This document shows positions 1 through 10,244 of a stretch of DNA of 64,000 bases, piece after piece. Both the position numbers and the translations under genes were made by a program. The notes below the pieces were generated by a model. It saw nothing but the letters and a program-made list of their open reading frames with translations, had not been told where the DNA came from and ran no database searches. Source of the DNA: Vibrio crassostreae 9ZC13 (GTDB taxonomy: Bacteria; Pseudomonadota; Gammaproteobacteria; Enterobacterales; Vibrionaceae); contig NZ_AJYZ02000002.1 in the NCBI RefSeq assembly GCF_000272045.2, positions 124,001 to 188,000 of the forward strand, read 5' to 3'. Within the stretch, counting starts at the first letter, position 1. Each line of letters begins with the position of its first letter.

Positions 1-657
1 ATCAACCACTTTAAATCGAAAGGCTCTAAGTGTTGGGAAGATGCTGCTCCGATTGAGCAGGGCGGCCAAGGCGGCGTTGATGCCGATAAGCAAGGTTCAT
101 GTGAGAACTTCCGTGTTGCTGCGGCGGTTGCATTAGGTGAAGCGCTCGATGGCATCAAAGGTCACAAAGTGATCCTGGGTGATATGAACTCGTACGGCAT
201 GGAAGATCCAATGCTGGTGCTAACCGATTACTCGGAAGAGAAATACGGCAAGCAGATCAAAGCAGCTCGTAATACCTACATTGATGGTGTTGAGCAGTTT
301 GGTGATAGCGGTGCGGTGATTACGAAGAACTACGGTTATATCAATGCTGTGGCTCAAAAGCACCCAGACAGCTGGAGCTACTCATACAATGATGAAGTTG
401 GCGCTCTAGACCACCTGCTGATCAGCGAAAGCCTGAAAGATAGGGTTGTCGATGCTACCGATTGGCACATCAATGGTGGTGAGTCGACGTTGTTTGACTA
501 CAACGAAGAGTACAAAGGTGACCTACCTAAGTACCAAGATCACTTCCGTTCATCGGATCATGATCCTGCCGTTCTTGAGCTAAGAGTAGGCGGTTCATTT
601 GGCTTCGGTGCTCTTATGTCACTATTTGGCTTAGCAATGTGGCGTCGTCGTAAGTAG
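1..657 (+). CDS. Extracellular nuclease, ExeM/NucH type, C-terminal part
   Basis: The reading frame is open from base 1, so the gene starts before the window; about 218 residues are visible. The motifs GDMNSYG and SSDHDPAVLEL are the metal- and phosphate-binding end of the exonuclease/endonuclease/phosphatase fold. The last ~23 residues are a Gly-rich stretch, a short hydrophobic helix and a final Arg/Lys cluster (WRRRK), which is the GlyGly-CTERM signal processed by rhombosortase. In Vibrio such proteins leave by type II secretion and are cleaved near the surface. Expected role: degradation of extracellular DNA for nutrients or biofilm remodelling. The family assignment is good; exact substrate is inferred. 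Confidence 0.85.
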   Translation: MNHFKSKGSKCWEDAAPIEQGGQGGVDADKQGSCENFRVAAAVALGEALDGIKGHKVILGDMNSYGMEDPMLVLTDYSEEKYGKQIKAARNTYIDGVEQFGDSGAVITKNYGYINAVAQKHPDSWSYSYNDEVGALDHLLISESLKDRVVDATDWHINGGESTLFDYNEEYKGDLPKYQDHFRSSDHDPAVLELRVGGSFGFGALMSLFGLAMWRRRK

Positions 658-726
658 CTCAATCACAAATAGATTGGCTTGCCATACAAGTAAGCCAATT
701 CAGATAACTTAACGCTATCTGTAAAC

Positions 727-756
727 AATTAAGGTCAACTTAGGTTGGCCTTAATT
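727..756 (+). terminator. Hairpin after the nuclease gene
   Basis: AATTAAGGTCAAC and GTTGGCCTTAATT pair around a TTAG loop, with one G·T pair. A smaller inverted repeat (ATTGGCTT/AAGCCAAT, 673–699) lies just before it. Both follow the nuclease stop codon. The U-tract is poor, so termination is likely but not certain. Confidence 0.45.
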
Positions 757-857
757 ATTGGCGAAATGCAGTTTCCACTTGCCTTTCGCTATGGGTATTG
801 CACAATACCGCCCCTATATCTCCCAATCCTTTAGTATTTAGCAAACGATTTCGACCC

Positions 858-1436
858 ATGTTACTTATCATCGATAACTACGACTCTTTTACCTATAACT
901 TGTATCAGTATTTCTGTGAGTTAGGGGTAACTGTAAAAGTTGTTCGCAACGATGAGATTGATATTGCGGGCATCGAAGCGCTAAATCCTAGCCATCTTGT
1001 TATCTCGCCGGGCCCATGTACGCCCGATGATGCGGGAATTTCGCTGCAGGTGATTGAACACTTCGTTGGTAAGCTGCCGATCTTAGGTGTGTGTCTTGGT
1101 CATCAAGCCATTGCTCAAGTCTTTGGTGGTGAAGTGGTGAGAGCCAGACAAGTGATGCACGGTAAAACCTCGCCTATTCGTCATAACGGGAAGAGTGTTT
1201 TTCAAGGTCTCAATAACCCTCTGACTGTGACTCGTTACCACTCTTTAGTGGTGAAAAACGGCACATTACCAGACTGTTTTGAGCTGACGTCTTGGACGGA
1301 ATTTGAAGATGGTAGCATGGATGAGATCATGGGTTATCAACACAAAACCTTGCCGATTGATGCCGTCCAATTTCACCCTGAATCGATTAAAACAGAGCAA
1401 GGACACCAGCTTCTCGCTAACTTCCTAGCACGCTGA
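858..1436 (+). CDS. pabA: Glutamine amidotransferase, aminodeoxychorismate/anthranilate synthase component II
   Basis: This 192-residue class I glutamine amidotransferase supplies ammonia from glutamine to a chorismate-using partner, most likely PabB for folate synthesis. The start at 858 gives [15 protein letters not shown], the conserved N-terminus; an in-frame ATG at 798 would add 20 unconserved residues. The catalytic triad is visible: Cys79 in GVCLGHQ, and His and Glu in FHPES near residues 169–171. It stands alone, away from trp genes, and is followed by argD, as pabA is in many gammaproteobacteria. TrpG is the alternative, but TrpG normally sits in the trp operon. Confidence 0.9.
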   Translation: MLLIIDNYDSFTYNLYQYFCELGVTVKVVRNDEIDIAGIEALNPSHLVISPGPCTPDDAGISLQVIEHFVGKLPILGVCLGHQAIAQVFGGEVVRARQVMHGKTSPIRHNGKSVFQGLNNPLTVTRYHSLVVKNGTLPDCFELTSWTEFEDGSMDEIMGYQHKTLPIDAVQFHPESIKTEQGHQLLANFLAR

Positions 1437-1900
1437 GTGTTTAAATTTGACTCTTTCTCCGTCTAAATAAGCCAGTTTAACGTATTCCATTACCCGTTAA
1501 GCGTTTAAATTCGGGCGCTACGCGTCTTCATCCCTCTGACGCCGATCACTTTTTATAACATTTCTCCCTCGTCAGGCTAAGTTTTTAGCCTATGCAAAAT
1601 TATTCGCGTTATTTCGTCTCGAACCCAATATACCGCAATGCCAGTAAGGCTTTGCTGTTGCTGGTTATACGTTTAGGTAAAAAAAGCTTCATAAAACAGA
1701 TTAATTGATGCATAAATAGTCATAGGTAGTGACGTTTAGCTGGTTGTAAGGGATGGCTAAAGAATAATCTACTATTGAAAAGGTTAATTAAATGTAAATA
1801 TAATGCTGCAGCGGGATTATGGCGAGACAAAATATCTTTGTCTCACTTATGAACCATTACGCTTATTTGCGAAGCTTGCGGTATCGAGAAGGAATGTACG
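1437..1900. other. Intergenic region between pabA and argD
   Basis: 464 bases without a convincing gene. A sigma70-like promoter is recognisable at 1775–1804, followed by a ~95-base leader to argD. The rest is A+T-rich near argD and otherwise featureless to inspection. Confidence 0.6.
1775..1804 (+). promoter_or_regulatory. Putative sigma70 promoter of argD-ast operon
   Basis: TTGAAA (1775–1780) and TATAAT (1799–1804) are separated by 18 bases, upstream of argD. The match is strong; activity is inferred. Confidence 0.55.
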
Positions 1901-3112
1901 ATGACAGTGGAAAATAAAGTAGAACGTAGTCTGTTTAATGAGGTGATGGTGCCTTGTTATAACCCAATGGAAATGATCCCAGTAAAAGGGGAAGGCGCAC
2001 GCGTTTGGGACCAACAAGGCCGAGAGTATATCGACTTTGCTGGTGGTATCGCTGTGAGCTGTTTGGGTCACTGTCACCCAGCAATGGTTAATGCTGTTAC
2101 CGAGCAAGCAAACAAGATTTGGCACCTAAGTAATGTAATGACTAACGAACCTGCACTGCGTCTAGCGAAGAAGCTAACTGACGTATGTTTTGCAGAAAAA
2201 ATATTCTTTGCGAACTCTGGTGCAGAAGCGAACGAAGCAGCACTTAAGCTAGCTCGTCGTTGGGCTGCGGATGTTCACGGTCCTGAGAAATCTGAAATCA
2301 TTGCATTCAAACAAGGTTTCCACGGTCGTACTTTCTTTACTGTAACCGTTGGTGGTCAAGAAGCTTACTCAGATGGCTTCGGTCCAAAACCTGGCGATGT
2401 AACTCACCTACCTTACAACGATATTGCCGCTCTAGAAGCGCATATCTCTGATCGCACTTGTGCCATCATGATGGAACCTCTGCAAGGCGAGGGCGGTATC
2501 ATCTCTCCAACGGCTGAGTTCGTGAATACGGTTCGTGAACTGTGTGACAAGCACAATGCATTGTTGATTTTTGATGAAGTACAAACAGGTAATGGTCGTA
2601 CTGGTAACTTCTATGCTTACCAAGGTCTGGGCGTGACGCCAGACATTCTAAGCACAGCGAAGTCTCTAGGTGGCGGTTTCCCTATCGGCGCAATGCTGAC
2701 GACGTCTGAACTGGCTACACACCTTAAGGTTGGTACGCACGGTTCTACATACGGTGGTAACCCACTGGCGTGTGCGGTAGCTGAAGCAGTGGTTGACGTA
2801 GTTAGCCAACCTGAGACTCTAGAAGGCGTAAAAGAGCGTGAAGCGCTATTCCGTGACGGCTTAGCTAAGATTAATGACAAATATCAAATATTCAGTGAAG
2901 TTCGTGGTAAAGGCCTATTGTTAGGCGCTGCACTAAATGACGAGTGGCAAGGACGTGCACGTGACGTATTAGTAGCGGCAGGCGAACAAGGCTTGATGGT
3001 ACTGGTTGCGGGTGCAAACGTGGTTCGTTTTACGCCATCACTGGTTATTACTACACAAGAAATTGAAGAAGGCTTATCAAAACTAGACAAAGCAATCGCT
3101 ACGCTAGTTTAG
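1901..3112 (+). CDS. argD: Acetylornithine/succinylornithine aminotransferase
   Basis: A 403-residue class III PLP-dependent aminotransferase. The PLP lysine is Lys254 in [11 protein letters not shown], preceded by the cofactor-contacting aspartate in [14 protein letters not shown]. ArgD converts N-acetylglutamate semialdehyde to N-acetylornithine in arginine synthesis; the same enzyme (AstC role) transaminates succinylornithine in arginine breakdown. Adjacency to astA and astD and absence of a separate astC here suggest it serves both pathways. It follows a good promoter and is separated from astA by a hairpin with a short U-tract. Confidence 0.93.
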   Translation: MTVENKVERSLFNEVMVPCYNPMEMIPVKGEGARVWDQQGREYIDFAGGIAVSCLGHCHPAMVNAVTEQANKIWHLSNVMTNEPALRLAKKLTDVCFAEKIFFANSGAEANEAALKLARRWAADVHGPEKSEIIAFKQGFHGRTFFTVTVGGQEAYSDGFGPKPGDVTHLPYNDIAALEAHISDRTCAIMMEPLQGEGGIISPTAEFVNTVRELCDKHNALLIFDEVQTGNGRTGNFYAYQGLGVTPDILSTAKSLGGGFPIGAMLTTSELATHLKVGTHGSTYGGNPLACAVAEAVVDVVSQPETLEGVKEREALFRDGLAKINDKYQIFSEVRGKGLLLGAALNDEWQGRARDVLVAAGEQGLMVLVAGANVVRFTPSLVITTQEIEEGLSKLDKAIATLV

Positions 3113-3121
3113 CCTAAGCGG

Positions 3122-3164
3122 CGTCATAGGAATGATCGCCATTAGAGCGATCCCATGACGTTTT
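3122..3164 (+). terminator. Hairpin between argD and astA
   Basis: CGTCAT/ATGACG (3122–3127, 3154–3159) and an inner GATCGC/GCGATC (3134–3139, 3147–3152) form an interrupted stem followed by TTTT. It lies directly after the argD stop, so it could terminate part of the transcripts and keep argD above astAD. Confidence 0.5.
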
Positions 3165-3219
3165 GCTAAAGGCCCAAGCTTCTGGTTTTGGGCCTATTTT
3201 GCATCTGGAGGGAATATTG

Positions 3220-4239
3220 ATGCTAGTTGTTCGCCCAATTAAACTATCTGATTACGACGCGTTGCATACCTGCGCTGTTGAGTCAGGACATGGATTCACA
3301 TCTCTTCCGGTTAACGAAGAACTGTTAACCAATCGTATTACTCACTCTGAATACAGCTTCGCGAAACAAGGCGTGACCGAGCCCGGTGATGAAGGCTACC
3401 TGATGGTTGGCTACGATACCGAAACCGGAGAAGTGGCGGGTACGACCGGCATAGAAGCCTCGATTGGCTGGGATGTACCGTTTTATTCTTACCACATCAG
3501 CAAAGTAGTCCACTCATCACAAAAGCTAGGCGTGAACAACGTCGTTAAGCTACTGACTTTCGGTAATAACTACACCGGGTGCAGTGAGATCTGTACGCTA
3601 TTTTTGCGTCCAGATTTCCGTGGCGGCTTGAACGGTCGTTTGATGTCGAAGTGTCGGTTTTTGATCATGGCGGAACACCCAGAGCGTTTCTCAAAAACGA
3701 TCTTTGCTGAGATGCGTGGTGTATCAGATGCGGAAGGCAATTCTCCTTTCTGGCAATGGCTGCAAGAACATTTCTTCTCGATTGACTTCACGCTTGCCGA
3801 TTACCTAACCGGTATTGGTAAGAAAGGCTTCATTGCTGACCTAATGCCTAAGCTACCTATCTACGTGAACCTACTGAGCAAAGAAGCTCAAGCGGTGATC
3901 GGAGAGGTACATGACAATACGCGCCCTGCACTTAAGTTGCTGGAACGTGAAGGTTTCACCAACCGTGGTTATGTCGACATCTTTGATGCAGGCCCAACGG
4001 TTGAGTGTGATCTAAGAAACATCGAATCTGTGCGTCACTCAATTCGAGCACAGGTTCAAATTGCAGAGCACTCTAGCTCTAAAGACTTCCTAATTGGTAA
4101 TACCTCGTTTGAGAACTTCCGCGCAGTAGCCGCGAAAGGTGCGTATGACCAAGCAAGCGACACAGTGATTTTATCATCTGAAGTAGCAAGCGCTCTTGAA
4201 GTAAAAGAAGGCGAATTCGTTCGCATGTTGGCTCAATAA
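3220..4239 (+). CDS. astA: Arginine N-succinyltransferase
   Basis: This 339-residue enzyme transfers succinyl from succinyl-CoA to arginine, the first step of the AST pathway of arginine catabolism. The start at 3220 gives MLVVRPIKLSDYDAL, the family N-terminus, and has GGAGGG upstream; an in-frame ATG at 3163 would add 19 unconserved residues. Length agrees with AstA (about 340). It lies between argD and astD on the same strand. The other two enzymes, AstB and AstE, are not in the window. Confidence 0.93.
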   Translation: MLVVRPIKLSDYDALHTCAVESGHGFTSLPVNEELLTNRITHSEYSFAKQGVTEPGDEGYLMVGYDTETGEVAGTTGIEASIGWDVPFYSYHISKVVHSSQKLGVNNVVKLLTFGNNYTGCSEICTLFLRPDFRGGLNGRLMSKCRFLIMAEHPERFSKTIFAEMRGVSDAEGNSPFWQWLQEHFFSIDFTLADYLTGIGKKGFIADLMPKLPIYVNLLSKEAQAVIGEVHDNTRPALKLLEREGFTNRGYVDIFDAGPTVECDLRNIESVRHSIRAQVQIAEHSSSKDFLIGNTSFENFRAVAAKGAYDQASDTVILSSEVASALEVKEGEFVRMLAQ

Positions 4240-4278
4240 GAGCGGCGATTATCTGTCGAAGATTTTAAGGATAGAAGT

Positions 4279-5736
4279 ATGACTCAGTGGATAGCAGGAC
4301 AGTGGGTGGCAGGTCAAGGTGACGCCATGACATCAGTAAGCCCATACAACAATGAAGTAGTGTGGCAGGGTGATAGCGCGACACTAGCACAGGTTGAATC
4401 TGCAGTAGCAGCAGCTCGTGAAGCCTTCTTGGTTTGGAAAAAACTGAGCTTTGCAGAGCGTGAAGCGATCGTGTTGAACTTTGCTGAGAAAGTTAAAGAG
4501 AACAGCGAAGAAATCGCGCAAATCATCGCGAAAGAGACGGGTAAACCGATTTGGGAAACTCGCACTGAAGCGGGCGCAATGGCGGGCAAGATTGCTATTT
4601 CAATTCGTGCTTACCATGAGCGTACCGGTGAAGCTTCTCGTGAAGCGGCAGGCAACCAGATTGTACTGCGTCACCGTCCATTAGGCGTGATGGCAGTATT
4701 TGGTCCTTATAACTTCCCTGGTCACCTACCTAACGGTCATATTGTTCCTGCACTGCTATCGGGTAATACCGTGGTATTTAAGCCTTCAGAGCAGACACCT
4801 TGGACGGGTGAGTTTGCGATGAAATTATGGCAAGAAGCGGGTCTTCCTGCTGGCGTAATCAACCTAGTACAAGGCGCTAAAGAGACAGGTATCGCACTGG
4901 CCGATGCTAAAGGTCTTGATGGCGTGCTGTTCACAGGTAGCGCTAATACTGGGCATATCCTTCACCGTCAATTCGCGGGCCAACCGGGCAAGATGCTGGC
5001 ACTAGAGATGGGTGGCAATAACCCTATGGTGATCAGTGACCAATATGGTGACGCAGACGCAACGGTATACACCATTATCCAATCGGCGTTCATCAGTGCG
5101 GGTCAACGTTGTACATGTGCTCGTCGTTTGTACGTGCCTGTTGGCGAGAAGGGTGATCTGCTACTCGATAAGCTGGTCGCAGCGACGCAAAAGATTCGTG
5201 TTGATCAGCCATTCGCTGAACCAGCACCCTTCATGGGTCCTCAGATCTCTGAAGCTGCGGCTAAGTTCATTCTGGACGCGCAAGCGAATCTGCAATCGTT
5301 AGGTGGAGTCAGCCTAGTAGAAGCAAAAGCGGGTCAAGCGGCGTTTGTTTCTCCGGGTATTATCGACGCAACCAATATTGCTGAACTGCCAGATGAAGAG
5401 TACTTCGGTCCATTGCTGCAAGTGGTTCGTTACCAATCGCTAGAGCAAGCGGTCGAGTTAGCTAACGACACTCGTTTTGGTTTGTCTGCGGGTCTTGTAT
5501 CAACAGATGATTCTGAATGGGAATACTTCGTTGACCATATCCGTGCGGGTATTGTTAACCGTAACCGTCAGCTAACAGGCGCAAGTGGTGATGCACCATT
5601 TGGTGGTCCGGGTGCTTCGGGCAACCTACGGCCAAGTGCTTACTACGCAGCGGACTACTGTGCTTACCCTATGGCTTCAATGGAAGGTGGCGAAACTCAA
5701 CTTCCAGCAACGTTTAGCCCAGGTATTGAGCTTTAA
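4279..5736 (+). CDS. astD: Succinylglutamate-semialdehyde dehydrogenase
   Basis: A 485-residue aldehyde dehydrogenase that oxidises N-succinylglutamate 5-semialdehyde to succinylglutamate with NAD+, step four of the AST pathway. The general base Glu243 (LALEMGG) and nucleophile Cys278 (GQRCTC) are intact, as is the NAD-site motif FTGS near residue 220. Forty bases separate it from astA, with an AAGGA ribosome binding site, so the two are surely cotranscribed. Confidence 0.93.
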   Translation: MTQWIAGQWVAGQGDAMTSVSPYNNEVVWQGDSATLAQVESAVAAAREAFLVWKKLSFAEREAIVLNFAEKVKENSEEIAQIIAKETGKPIWETRTEAGAMAGKIAISIRAYHERTGEASREAAGNQIVLRHRPLGVMAVFGPYNFPGHLPNGHIVPALLSGNTVVFKPSEQTPWTGEFAMKLWQEAGLPAGVINLVQGAKETGIALADAKGLDGVLFTGSANTGHILHRQFAGQPGKMLALEMGGNNPMVISDQYGDADATVYTIIQSAFISAGQRCTCARRLYVPVGEKGDLLLDKLVAATQKIRVDQPFAEPAPFMGPQISEAAAKFILDAQANLQSLGGVSLVEAKAGQAAFVSPGIIDATNIAELPDEEYFGPLLQVVRYQSLEQAVELANDTRFGLSAGLVSTDDSEWEYFVDHIRAGIVNRNRQLTGASGDAPFGGPGASGNLRPSAYYAADYCAYPMASMEGGETQLPATFSPGIEL

Positions 5737-5949
5737 TTTAGGCTAATGAGTCTTAGGCTCATGCGTTAAGCTTGAAAGAGGGAGGTGGTGTTATCACTTC
5801 CCTTTTCCACCACGTCCGACACCTAGATTGGGCGGTAGATAATAATAGAAAAAGTATGTCACAGGCTGATGGCTGCTGACTCTGTGTCTCAGCCTCTCCC
5901 TTTCTAATCCAAACTACTAGCTTGCTAGAACCTCTGACAAGGAGTCACC

Positions 5950-6741
5950 ATGACGCTCGATCTACTCTTTAAATCACTTTGGGACGATTACATTCATAGG
6001 CTTTGTCCATCGGCTGAGAAAGTGCATCACTTGCTGAAAGAAGACGAAGCCCTGATTAATGATCACATTGCACTGCGTACTTTCAATGTTGCTCCGCTAG
6101 GTATTGAAACATTGGCTAAGCCTTTCCTTGAGCTAGGTTATAAAGCGTGTGGCGATTACTTGTTTGAGAGTAAGAAGCTAGTCGCGAAGCATTACGAGCA
6201 CCCAGATCCAAATCAACCTAAAGTGTTCATTAGTGAGTTGAAGGTCGAAGAGTGTTCAAGTGACTTACAACAGATCGTTGCTAAATTGGTTGAGCAAGTC
6301 GACGTAAGCAAGCTTCAAGGCCATGAATTCTTGTTTGGTGGTCGTCTATGGGACTTGAGCTTCGCAGATTTCCAAGTGCTTGCAAAAGAGAGTGAATACG
6401 CGTCTTGGCTCGCAGCTCATGGTTACGGTGCCAACCACTTTACAGTGAGCGTTAATCAACTCGATGCTTTTGATGAAGTGCAGGCAGTGAATGATTATTT
6501 GAGCGAATCAGGCTTCACGATCAATGCATCTGGTGGCCAGGTTAAAGGCTCTCCAGAGGTCTTATTAGAGCAATCATCAACAATGGCAGATAAAGTCCCA
6601 GTTTCATTTGTTGAGGGCAATGAGATGATTCCTGGAGGCTTCTATGAGTTCGCTAAGCGTTATGCGATGGCTAATGGTGAGCTTTATACCGGTTTTGTGG
6701 CAGCATCGGCTGACAAGATCTTCGAAAGCACTAACGGTTAA
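5950..6741 (+). CDS. DUF1338 domain protein (2-oxoadipate dioxygenase/decarboxylase-like)
   Basis: 263 residues with the DUF1338 fold, a metal-binding vicinal-oxygen-chelate-type fold. HIALRTFN near residues 37–44 carries the first metal-ligand histidine, and a later HFTVSVN segment is consistent with the second. Characterised relatives (HglS/YdcJ) act on 2-oxoadipate or 2-hydroxyglutarate synthesis, but those are longer (~450 residues), so substrate transfer is unsafe. It follows astD by about 210 bases and precedes crp in the same order as in V. cholerae, suggesting a role tied to amino-acid catabolism. SD AAGGAG is present. Confidence 0.75.
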   Translation: MTLDLLFKSLWDDYIHRLCPSAEKVHHLLKEDEALINDHIALRTFNVAPLGIETLAKPFLELGYKACGDYLFESKKLVAKHYEHPDPNQPKVFISELKVEECSSDLQQIVAKLVEQVDVSKLQGHEFLFGGRLWDLSFADFQVLAKESEYASWLAAHGYGANHFTVSVNQLDAFDEVQAVNDYLSESGFTINASGGQVKGSPEVLLEQSSTMADKVPVSFVEGNEMIPGGFYEFAKRYAMANGELYTGFVAASADKIFESTNG

Positions 6742-6862
6742 AGAAAGATACGAGTACGGACTTTACCCTAAAGATGCAGATAGGCTTCGCTTCGAGAGTG
6801 TTTGCGCTTCGAAGCTGTAGGTGTTTCATTCGTATTTTCTTTGTAGATCTTTAGAAAACAAA

Positions 6863-6892
6863 AAAGCCACCAAATTTGCATTTGGTGGCTTT
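6863..6892. terminator. Bidirectional terminator between DUF1338 gene and crp
   Basis: AAAGCCACCAAA and TTTGGTGGCTTT form a perfect stem around TTTGCA-type loop. An A-run on its left gives crp a U-tract; on the right the plus strand has TTTCAAATTTT. The flanking genes converge, so it serves both. Confidence 0.8.
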
Positions 6893-6918
6893 CAAATTTT
6901 ATGCTCAGTTAATCGAGA

Positions 6919-7551
6919 TTAACGAGTGCCATATACCACGATAGTTTTACCGTGTGCAGAAATTAGGTTCTGCTCTTCTAGCATCTTCAAGATACGACCA
7001 ACTGTCTCACGAGAACAACCAACGATCTGGCCAATCTCTTGGCGAGTGATCTTGATTTGCATGCCGTCAGGGTGAGTCATTGCATCTGGTTGTTTTGCTA
7101 GGTTTAGTAGCGTTTGTGCGATACGACCAGTTACGTCAAGGAACGCTAAGTCACCAACTTTTTGGCTAGTTACTTGTAGACGGTTTGCCATTTGCGCTGA
7201 TAGACGCATTAGGATGTCTGGGTTCACTTGGATAAGTTGACGGAATTTCTTGAAAGAAATTTCAGCTACTTCACAAGGAGATTTTGCACGAACCCAAGCT
7301 GTACGCTCTTGGTCTTCTTCGAATAAGCCTAGCTCACCGATGAAGTCGCCTTGGTTTAGGTAAGAAAGAATCATTTCCTTACCTTCTTCGTCTTTGATAA
7401 GAACTGCCACAGAACCTTTAACAATGTAGTACAAGGTTTCTGCCTTTTCACCAGCATGAATCAAAGTACTTTTTGATGGGTACTTATGAATATGACAGTG
7501 TGAAAGGAACCACTCTAATGTTGGATCGGTTTGAGGTTTACCTAGAACCAT
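6919..7551 (-). CDS. crp: cAMP receptor protein
   Basis: The 210-residue global regulator CRP. The cAMP pocket motif GELGLFEE and the [11 protein letters not shown] phosphate-binding segment lie near residues 72–92; the helix-turn-helix [18 protein letters not shown] near 170–187 holds the Arg-Glu-Arg DNA contacts. It is almost identical to E. coli CRP; the serine next to the cAMP-contacting arginine is threonine here. It controls carbon use, competence and virulence genes in vibrios. A CRP-like box about 190 bases upstream (7742–7757) suggests autoregulation. Confidence 0.97.
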   Translation of the reverse strand: MVLGKPQTDPTLEWFLSHCHIHKYPSKSTLIHAGEKAETLYYIVKGSVAVLIKDEEGKEMILSYLNQGDFIGELGLFEEDQERTAWVRAKSPCEVAEISFKKFRQLIQVNPDILMRLSAQMANRLQVTSQKVGDLAFLDVTGRIAQTLLNLAKQPDAMTHPDGMQIKITRQEIGQIVGCSRETVGRILKMLEEQNLISAHGKTIVVYGTR

Positions 7552-7741
7552 AATATCTCACTTCCTCTGCAGGGTATGCTTGCCGCTTTCCGTATTTTAG
7601 CTAAGCCTGGATTGACTTGTAGGATAAGAGCACTCGTTGAGCGCTGCAAGCTATCTTGTGTTTCGTTTAAGAATAGTATCCTTTTTCAGGTACTATTTCT
7701 TGATTTTAATCGTGACCAAGCTACGATTTTTTACGCAAAAT

Positions 7742-7757
7742 TGTGCACATGATCACG
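7742..7757. promoter_or_regulatory. Putative CRP binding site upstream of crp
   Basis: TGTGC-ACATGA-TCACG matches the CRP consensus TGTGA-N6-TCACA at four of five positions in each half. It lies between the prkB stop codon and crp. Sequence match only; crp autoregulation is well known in enterobacteria. Confidence 0.5.
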
Positions 7758-7790
7758 GTATGAAAAGTAATCAACCAGAATGGTGCTCTG

Positions 7791-8660
7791 TTAACCAATT
7801 TTTCCGGTTTCGATGAGTTGTTGTAGGATCGGCCTTACAATGAGCTCCATAGCAAAACTCATCTTCCCTCCTGGTACCACAAGCGTGTTGTGGCGAGACA
7901 TAAATGAGCCATCAATCATAGCTAAAAGGTAAGGGAAATCGACGTTTTTGATGCCGCGCAAACGTATAACAACGAAGCTTTCGTCTAAACTTGGGATCCC
8001 TTTAGCGTTGAGAGGGTTTGATGTGTCTACCGTTGGAACACGCTGAAAGTTGATGTGAGTACGCGAAAACTGAGGAGTAATGTAGTTAAGGTAATCATCC
8101 ATCGAGCGAACAATCGAGTCCATTACTGCTTCACGTGAGTGACCACGATCGCGTGTGTCGCGAACGAATTTCTGGATCCATTCTAAGTTGACGATAGGTA
8201 CCATGCCGATCAGCAAGTCGACGTGTTGAGAAACGTTAATGTCGCCATCAACCACACCGCCGTGCAGGCCTTCGTAAAACATCACATCGGAGTTTTCAGG
8301 GATCTCTTGCCATGGCGTGAAGGTGCCCGGCATTTGATTGTAAGGCACGGCTTCATCGAAGGTGTGTAGGTAGCTTCTTACTTTACCTGTACCTTCGTTA
8401 CCGTATTTACGGAAGAACTCTTCTAGCGCACCAAAGTCGTTGGCTTGAGGACCAAAGTAGCTGATGTGCTTACCTTGCTCGCGCGCTTTACGGATCTCGA
8501 CATCCATCTCTGGGCGAGTGAAGCGATGGAAACTATCCCCTTCAACCCAAGCGGCCTTCACGTCCATCATATTGAACATTTTACGGAAGGCTTCTGAGGT
8601 GGTGGTGGTGCCGGCTCCAGATGAACCCGTCACCGCAATAATTGGATGTTTAGCGGACAT
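7791..8660 (-). CDS. prkB: Phosphoribulokinase-like protein
   Basis: 289 residues, the same length as E. coli PrkB. A P-loop GSSGAGTTTT starts at about residue 12 and the phosphoribulokinase/uridine kinase core follows (VMFYEGLHGG, HVDLLIGMVPIVNLEW). No Calvin cycle genes are nearby, and in gammaproteobacteria this family is conserved beside crp with unknown physiological substrate. It is transcribed in the same direction as crp and yheU. Confidence 0.88.
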   Translation of the reverse strand: MSAKHPIIAVTGSSGAGTTTTSEAFRKMFNMMDVKAAWVEGDSFHRFTRPEMDVEIRKAREQGKHISYFGPQANDFGALEEFFRKYGNEGTGKVRSYLHTFDEAVPYNQMPGTFTPWQEIPENSDVMFYEGLHGGVVDGDINVSQHVDLLIGMVPIVNLEWIQKFVRDTRDRGHSREAVMDSIVRSMDDYLNYITPQFSRTHINFQRVPTVDTSNPLNAKGIPSLDESFVVIRLRGIKNVDFPYLLAMIDGSFMSRHNTLVVPGGKMSFAMELIVRPILQQLIETGKIG

Positions 8661-8737
8661 GACAACCCTTGTCTTTTGAGTAACTTACTTGTTAGCAATC
8701 GTTTACCACTATAACACGGCTCCTTTATGAGCGCAGC

Positions 8738-8950
8738 TTAGAAGCGTTTTGTGACTTGAATATCAACGGTTTCATGGAGCTCAGAAAACACAATGCTGAC
8801 TTCTCCTGAAGCTAATTGATGTTTCACTTGATCAATCTTGTTTTGCAGTGAAACCTCTACGTCGCCGTAGTCTGTGCCTTCACGCAGCACGAACTCTTTG
8901 ATGAGGTTTTCCAGTGTCTCTGGCGCAATGTCTTGCCATGGGATGATCAT
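8738..8950 (-). CDS. yheU: YheU family protein (UPF0270)
   Basis: A 70-residue protein starting [17 protein letters not shown], typical of the YheU family, which is short and of unknown function. The C-terminal half is predicted helical and basic. It sits between yheT and prkB exactly as in other gammaproteobacteria, so it is probably in one transcript with them. Confidence 0.9.
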   Translation of the reverse strand: MIIPWQDIAPETLENLIKEFVLREGTDYGDVEVSLQNKIDQVKHQLASGEVSIVFSELHETVDIQVTKRF

Positions 8951-9045
8951 AAATACTTCTCTCTTTTATGTTCATAAATAGGTTTATTGATGTAGAAATG
9001 CGTGTGCTTAGTATTGTTTTACTTCTATTTACTAAGGCTCGGTCA

Positions 9046-10038
9046 TTATGCCGAATCTTGGATACTTTCATAGTAGGCAGGCAAGGCTTCTTCTAACCAA
9101 AACCTTGGCTTGAGTGTACTGCCAGTAATAAACCCAACATGGCCGCCTTTTTGAAACAGTCGATAATCGATGTTATCGGGCAGAACAAATTTTGGGATCA
9201 CATCATCGGTCATGAAAGGGTCGTCTTTGGCATGAATGATCTGAGTCGGTAGTTTGATCTTATTGAGCTTAGGCAGAGCAGAACATTGCGCATAATAATC
9301 TTGGGCATTTTTGAAGCCGTGCAGAGGCGCAGTGATTCGTTCATCAAACTCATACAGTTTGGTGATGTTCTTGATGGCTTCAGCGGTGATGCCAAGTTTT
9401 TCCTGCAGCAGGTTAACCTTTTTTAGCGCATTCGATTTTAGAGAGTTGAGCAGGTACTTCTTATAGAGCTTGGAGAAACCACGCTCAATACGACTAGAGC
9501 AACACGCTAAGTCAAAAGGAGCAGATACGATGGTCGCCGCCGACAGCAATGGGTCGTCTGCGTACTCAGCCAAATAGTTCGCCAGCATGTTTCCACCTAA
9601 AGATATGCCAACCGCAACCTTAGGGTTATTCGGAAACTGGGCGTGCAGGTGTCTTAGAAAAAAGCGCGCATCTTCGACTTCACCTGAATGGTAAGCGCGA
9701 GCCAGGCGATTGGGTTTTCCGCTGCAGCCTCTGAAGTGCATCATCACGGACAACCAACCATCTTTAGCAAACGCATTCATTAATCCATTGGCATAAGGGC
9801 TCTCAAAGCTACCTTCTAAACCGTGGAATAGAACGAATATCGGCTTGCTACTGCGATCATTCTTATTTGAGGTGTCACCGTCTGGTGATTCGCTCCAAGC
9901 AAGATCAAGAAAGTCACCATCGGGTGTTTCTAAGGTTTGCCAGTGAGGATGAAACAGCGCCTGCTTTCGAATAAACCGTGGCACTAAGGTTTGTAAGTGC
10001 GGATTAGAGAGACCAGCAGCTGCGGTAAATATTGTCAT
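9046..10038 (-). CDS. yheT: Alpha/beta-fold hydrolase YheT
   Basis: A YheT/ABHD-type esterase of about 330 residues. The nucleophile elbow GISLGGNML, the acid in HAKDDPFM and the histidine in KGGHVGF make a complete Ser-Asp-His triad. GFEGS-like FHGLEGSFESPYA forms the oxyanion region. I chose the start at 10038 (MTIFTAAAGLSNPHLQT), which matches where homologues begin aligning; an upstream ATG at 10134 would add 32 residues and cannot be excluded. Substrate unknown; relatives hydrolyse short acyl esters. Confidence 0.85.
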   Translation of the reverse strand: MTIFTAAAGLSNPHLQTLVPRFIRKQALFHPHWQTLETPDGDFLDLAWSESPDGDTSNKNDRSSKPIFVLFHGLEGSFESPYANGLMNAFAKDGWLSVMMHFRGCSGKPNRLARAYHSGEVEDARFFLRHLHAQFPNNPKVAVGISLGGNMLANYLAEYADDPLLSAATIVSAPFDLACCSSRIERGFSKLYKKYLLNSLKSNALKKVNLLQEKLGITAEAIKNITKLYEFDERITAPLHGFKNAQDYYAQCSALPKLNKIKLPTQIIHAKDDPFMTDDVIPKFVLPDNIDYRLFQKGGHVGFITGSTLKPRFWLEEALPAYYESIQDSA

Positions 10039-10244
10039 AAAAACGATCCATGCTTCTTTTACGGGTTTTGATAACGTGTTGAGTTTGTAACGAAACGCCC
10101 ACGTTTTTATTTGAGCTTGGTTGATTCTCGGCATAAGCGCAAGGCTTCACTTATACGAGATACAAAAACAGGCTATGGGTAACCGTTTGAATAATATCAA
10201 GGTTAAGCTTGGATCTTGATTGAATAAAAGGGAAAGAGAATGAG

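Noticed and set aside
1704..1730. ArgR box upstream of argD
   Set aside because: GATGCATAAATAGTCAT resembles half of the consensus only, and no tandem partner box was seen at 3-bp spacing.
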